From positions 519,680-583,679 of the forward strand of contig NZ_LQMT02000007.1 of the NCBI RefSeq assembly GCF_001620365.2: DNA of 64,000 bases. Direction: 5' to 3'. The notes under the pieces were generated by a model. The model did not search any database. It had not been told where the DNA came from and worked only from the letters and a program-made list of their open reading frames with translations. Source of the stretch: Amycolatopsis keratiniphila subsp. keratiniphila. Its GTDB lineage: Bacteria > Actinomycetota > Actinomycetes > Mycobacteriales > Pseudonocardiaceae. Of this stretch, positions 61,425 through 64,000 are shown in pieces (within the stretch, counting starts at the first letter, position 1; each line of letters opens with the position of its first letter). A program made the position numbers and the translations under genes.

Positions 61425-63233
61425 CTACACGTAGTCCTTGTACTTCTCCAGGAACCGCACCGGCTTGGACAGCGCGTCGCGGCGGAACGGGTCGCCCAGC
61501 TCGCGGGTGCACATGATCTCGACGACGGTGGTCTTGCCCTCGTTCATCTGCGCCTCGACGGCGCGCTGCAACGCTGGGCCGACCTCGTCGAGCTTCTCCA
61601 CGACGATGCCTTCCGCACCCATCGCCTTGGCGATCCCCGCGAAGCTCTCGCTCTCCAGCTCGCCCGCGACGAACCGGCGGTTGTAGAAGTCGACCTGGTT
61701 CTTCTTCTCCGCGCCCCATTGCCGGTTGTGGAACACCACCGCGGTGACCGGGATGTCGTGGCGGACCGCGGTCATGATCTCGCCCATGCTCATCCCCCAC
61801 GCGCCGTCGCCGGCGTAGGAGATCGCGGGCCGGTCGGGTGCCGCGGCCTTAGCGCCGATGATGGTCGGCAGCGCGTACCCGCAGTTGCCGAAGCTCATCG
61901 GGGCGAAGAAGCTGCGTGGTTCCTCGAACCGCAGATAGCTGTTCGCGACCGAGTTGATGTTGCCGATGTCGGTCGACACCATCACGCGCGGCGGCATCGC
62001 CTTCTCCAGCTCCCGCAGCACTTCCCGCGGGTGCAGCCAGTTTCCCTCCTCGCCCTCCTGCTCGGCGATCATGTCGAGGCTGAACGGGTCGGTCTCGTGG
62101 GTCCAGGCGTCGAGCTCGGCCTCCCACGCGTCCTTCTCCGCCTTGATCTTCGCCGCGCGAGCGTCCTTTGTGGAGTCACAGGCGAGCGTGCGGTCCGCCA
62201 GCCGCTTGGTCAGCGCGACCGCCGCGTCCTTGGCGTCACCGCAGATGCCGACGGTGATCTTCTTGACCAGGCCGAGCATCTTGTGGTCCGCGTCGATCTG
62301 GATGATCTTCGCGTCCTTGGGCCAGTAGTCCATGCCGTGCTGCGGCAGGGTGCCGAACGGGCCGAGCCGCGAACCGAGCGCGATCACGACGTCCGCCTGC
62401 GAGATCAGCTTCATCGCGGCCTTGGACCCTTGATACCCGAGCGGCCCGCACCACTGCGGGTGGCTCGCCGGGAACGAGTCGTTGTGCAGGTAGCTGTTCA
62501 CCACCGGCGCGCCGAGACGTTCGGCGAGCGCCTTGCATTCCTCGACGCCGTCGGCCATCACGACGCCGCCACCGGAGATGATCACCGGGAACTCCGCCGT
62601 GGCCAGCAGCGCGGCGGCCTCGTCGAGACTCCGCTCGCCGCCGGGGCCGCGGTCGAGCCGGGCGGGCTCCGGGATCTCGGCCTCGATCTCGCCGTAGAAG
62701 AAGTCGCGCGGGATGTTGAGCTGCGTCGGGCCGAGTTCCGAGTGGGCGCGGTCGAAGCAGCGGCCGGTGTACTCGGCCATCCGCTTCGGGTTGTTGACGT
62801 GCCCCTGGTACTTGGTGAACTCCTGGAACATCGGCAGCTGGTTGGCCTCCTGGAAGCCGCCGAGGCCGGTGCCCATGGTGCCCGCTTCCGGCGTCACGAT
62901 GACGACCGGGCTGTGCGCCCAGTACGCGGCCGCGATCGCGGTAACGCAGTTGCTGATGCCGGGGCCGTTCTGCCCGATGACGACGCCGTGCCTGCCGCTC
63001 ACCCGGGCGTAGCCGTCGGCCATGTGCCCGGCGCCCTGCTCGTGCACCACCGGTACCAGCCGGATCCCCGCCGGCGCGAAGATGTCCATCGCGTCCATGA
63101 ACGCCGAACCCATGATGCCGAAGATGTCGGTGACGCCGTTCGCCACGAGCGTCTCGACGAAGGCCTCGGACGGGGTCATCTTCTTCCGGCCGCTGACGAC
63201 CACGCGGCCGTCACCCGTCTTCCGTTCCGTCAT
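61425..63233 (-). CDS. xsc: Sulfoacetaldehyde acetyltransferase
   Basis: The 602-residue thiamine-diphosphate enzyme has the cofactor Glu in PVVHEQGAGHMADGYARVSG. It continues with QNGPGISNCVTAIAAAYWAHSPVV and the ThDP/Mg motif YAGDGAWGMSMGEIMTAVRHD ending VVFHNRQWGAEKKNQ. These are hallmarks of Xsc rather than acetolactate synthase. It converts sulfoacetaldehyde plus phosphate to acetyl phosphate and sulfite. GAAGGAGCG precedes ATG 63233. A divergent IclR-type gene probably regulates it. Confidence 0.93.
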   Translation of the reverse strand: MTERKTGDGRVVVSGRKKMTPSEAFVETLVANGVTDIFGIMGSAFMDAMDIFAPAGIRLVPVVHEQGAGHMADGYARVSGRHGVVIGQNGPGISNCVTAIAAAYWAHSPVVIVTPEAGTMGTGLGGFQEANQLPMFQEFTKYQGHVNNPKRMAEYTGRCFDRAHSELGPTQLNIPRDFFYGEIEAEIPEPARLDRGPGGERSLDEAAALLATAEFPVIISGGGVVMADGVEECKALAERLGAPVVNSYLHNDSFPASHPQWCGPLGYQGSKAAMKLISQADVVIALGSRLGPFGTLPQHGMDYWPKDAKIIQIDADHKMLGLVKKITVGICGDAKDAAVALTKRLADRTLACDSTKDARAAKIKAEKDAWEAELDAWTHETDPFSLDMIAEQEGEEGNWLHPREVLRELEKAMPPRVMVSTDIGNINSVANSYLRFEEPRSFFAPMSFGNCGYALPTIIGAKAAAPDRPAISYAGDGAWGMSMGEIMTAVRHDIPVTAVVFHNRQWGAEKKNQVDFYNRRFVAGELESESFAGIAKAMGAEGIVVEKLDEVGPALQRAVEAQMNEGKTTVVEIMCTRELGDPFRRDALSKPVRFLEKYKDYV

Positions 63234-63281
63234 GTTCCGCTCCTTCGACAGACGAGATTTACAAAAATCGGTACGTGGCGT

Positions 63282-63295
63282 TCCTGAAATCAGGA
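63282..63295. promoter_or_regulatory. 14-bp palindrome between xsc and the IclR-type gene
   Basis: TCCTGA-AA-TCAGGA (63282-63295) is perfect and lies about 50 bases before the xsc ATG, a probable IclR-family operator. ATTCTGGAAACC lies nearer the regulator start. Confidence 0.5.
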
Positions 63296-63377
63296 TGCGA
63301 CCGACCATAGGACGCCGACCGCCAAGCGTCAACGTCAGATTCTGGAAACCGAGACGCTGTGTGCTACTTTTCGGAAC

Positions 63378-64000
63378 ATGGAGCTGCTTCGCGAACCCGA
63401 TCCGATCAACGGGGACACGCCGACCATGCGGCTGTTCTCCCTGCTCGAGCTGATCGCCGCCAAGGATCAACTGGTCTCCCTGCAGGGTCTCGTCGAGGAG
63501 ACCGGCCTGCCGAAACCGACGTTGCACCGCATGCTGCAGCAGCTCGAAGGCGCGGGCCTGCTGATCCGGCAGGCCGACGGGCGCCACTACGGCACCGGCC
63601 ACCGGCTGCGACGGCTCGCGGAGAACCTGCTCCTCAACGCGACCCACCACGGCGCCCGGCACGCCGTCCTGCGTCACCTCGTCGACGAACTCGGCGAGAG
63701 CTGCAACGTGACCACCTTGTCCGGCAACGAGATCGTGTACCTCGACCGGGTCGAGACCCCGGAACCGCTGCGGTTCTACCTCCGGCCGGGCTCGCGGGTG
63801 CCGATCCACTGTTCGGCCAGCGGCAAGATGATCCTCGCGCAGATGAGCCCGTCTCAGCGGCGGAAGCTGCTCGCGCACGCGCCGCTCAAGCAGTACACGA
63901 ACAAGACCATCGCCGACCTCGACGCGCTCGAGGCCGAGTTCACCCGCATCCGCCGGGACGGGTTCGCCCTCGACGACGAGGAGTTCCTGCCCGGCCTGGT
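63378..64000 (+). CDS. IclR-family transcriptional regulator (partial, C-terminus off window)
   Basis: About 207 codons are visible. The N-terminal helix-turn-helix includes LFSLLELIAAKDQLVSLQGLVEETGLPKPTLHRML in outline. The IclR ligand domain follows (LVDELGESCNVTTLSGNEIVYLDRVETPEPLRF, CSASGKMILAQMSP, LDDEEFLPGLV). It is divergent from xsc and is the likely regulator of the taurine genes. The ATG at 63378 follows TTTCGGAAC without a strong ribosome site. Confidence 0.92.
   Translation, partial: MELLREPDPINGDTPTMRLFSLLELIAAKDQLVSLQGLVEETGLPKPTLHRMLQQLEGAGLLIRQADGRHYGTGHRLRRLAENLLLNATHHGARHAVLRHLVDELGESCNVTTLSGNEIVYLDRVETPEPLRFYLRPGSRVPIHCSASGKMILAQMSPSQRRKLLAHAPLKQYTNKTIADLDALEAEFTRIRRDGFALDDEEFLPGL

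Noticed and set aside
1..64000. CRISPR arrays, tRNA or rRNA genes, prophage
   Set aside because: No regularly spaced identical repeats, tRNA-like CCA/GTTC-containing cloverleafs or phage structural genes were seen on reading both strands; a covariance-model scan would be decisive.

Overview
The window comes from a high-GC actinobacterium, most probably a Pseudonocardiaceae member such as Amycolatopsis. This is inferred from strong G/C bias at third codon positions, frequent GTG starts, many one- or four-base start/stop overlaps, a mycothiol-dependent formaldehyde dehydrogenase, orphan type VII secretion (WXG-like) proteins and intergenic palindromes around GTGAAGGCC. No rRNA, tRNA, CRISPR array or phage was found.

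Region by region. 0-5 kb: the 3'-truncated (off the edge) end of a RiPP-type cobalamin/radical SAM gene with a small ORF just upstream, a 5'-less coding remnant, a DHFR-like reductase and a methyltransferase/membrane/DUF1232 operon. 5-13 kb: secreted small proteins, a TauE/SafE permease, SurE plus a PfkB kinase, and a CGNR regulator divergent from an alpha/beta hydrolase. 13-17 kb: formaldehyde detoxification (mycothiol dehydrogenase plus MBL hydrolase) facing a LuxR regulator across a palindrome. 17-20 kb: nested inverted repeats, a secreted ricin-type lectin and an orphan type VII substrate pair with a DUF4474-like C-terminus. 20-24.7 kb: an arsenic island with an ArsR-ArsN fusion, an ArsO-like flavoprotein, Acr3, ArsC and a second ArsR. 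24.5-28.5 kb: two paralogous three-helix-bundle proteins and an OmpR-type two-component system, linked by an 11-bp-period direct-repeat box found three times. 28.5-32 kb: a SulP transporter, a second type VII pair and a 160-bp MITE sitting in a stop codon.

32-47 kb is the most distinctive part. It is a TetR-associated catabolic island with glutamine-synthetase-like ligase, class I amidotransferase hydrolase, acyl-CoA synthetase/enoyl-CoA hydratase fusion, alcohol and aldehyde dehydrogenases, a beta-aminoacyl-CoA ammonia-lyase-like hotdog protein, a Baeyer-Villiger monooxygenase, an HSL-type esterase, a flavin amine oxidase, and a DAO-type oxidoreductase broken by one in-frame TGA. The set reads as amine/ketone ring- or chain-cleaving catabolism (amine to ketone to ester to alcohol to acid to CoA ester) with a gamma-glutamyl branch. 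GATCAA/TTGAC sites recur at its divergent promoters.

47-55 kb holds accessory genes, an MHS-type transporter behind a palindrome, and an ECF41 sigma factor divergent from its typical carboxymuconolactone-decarboxylase-like and epimerase-like partners. 55-64 kb is a taurine/sulfonate module: amino-acid permease, LysR, YeiH anion exporter, Pta, omega-aminotransferase, sulfoacetaldehyde acetyltransferase (Xsc), and an IclR regulator cut by the window end.
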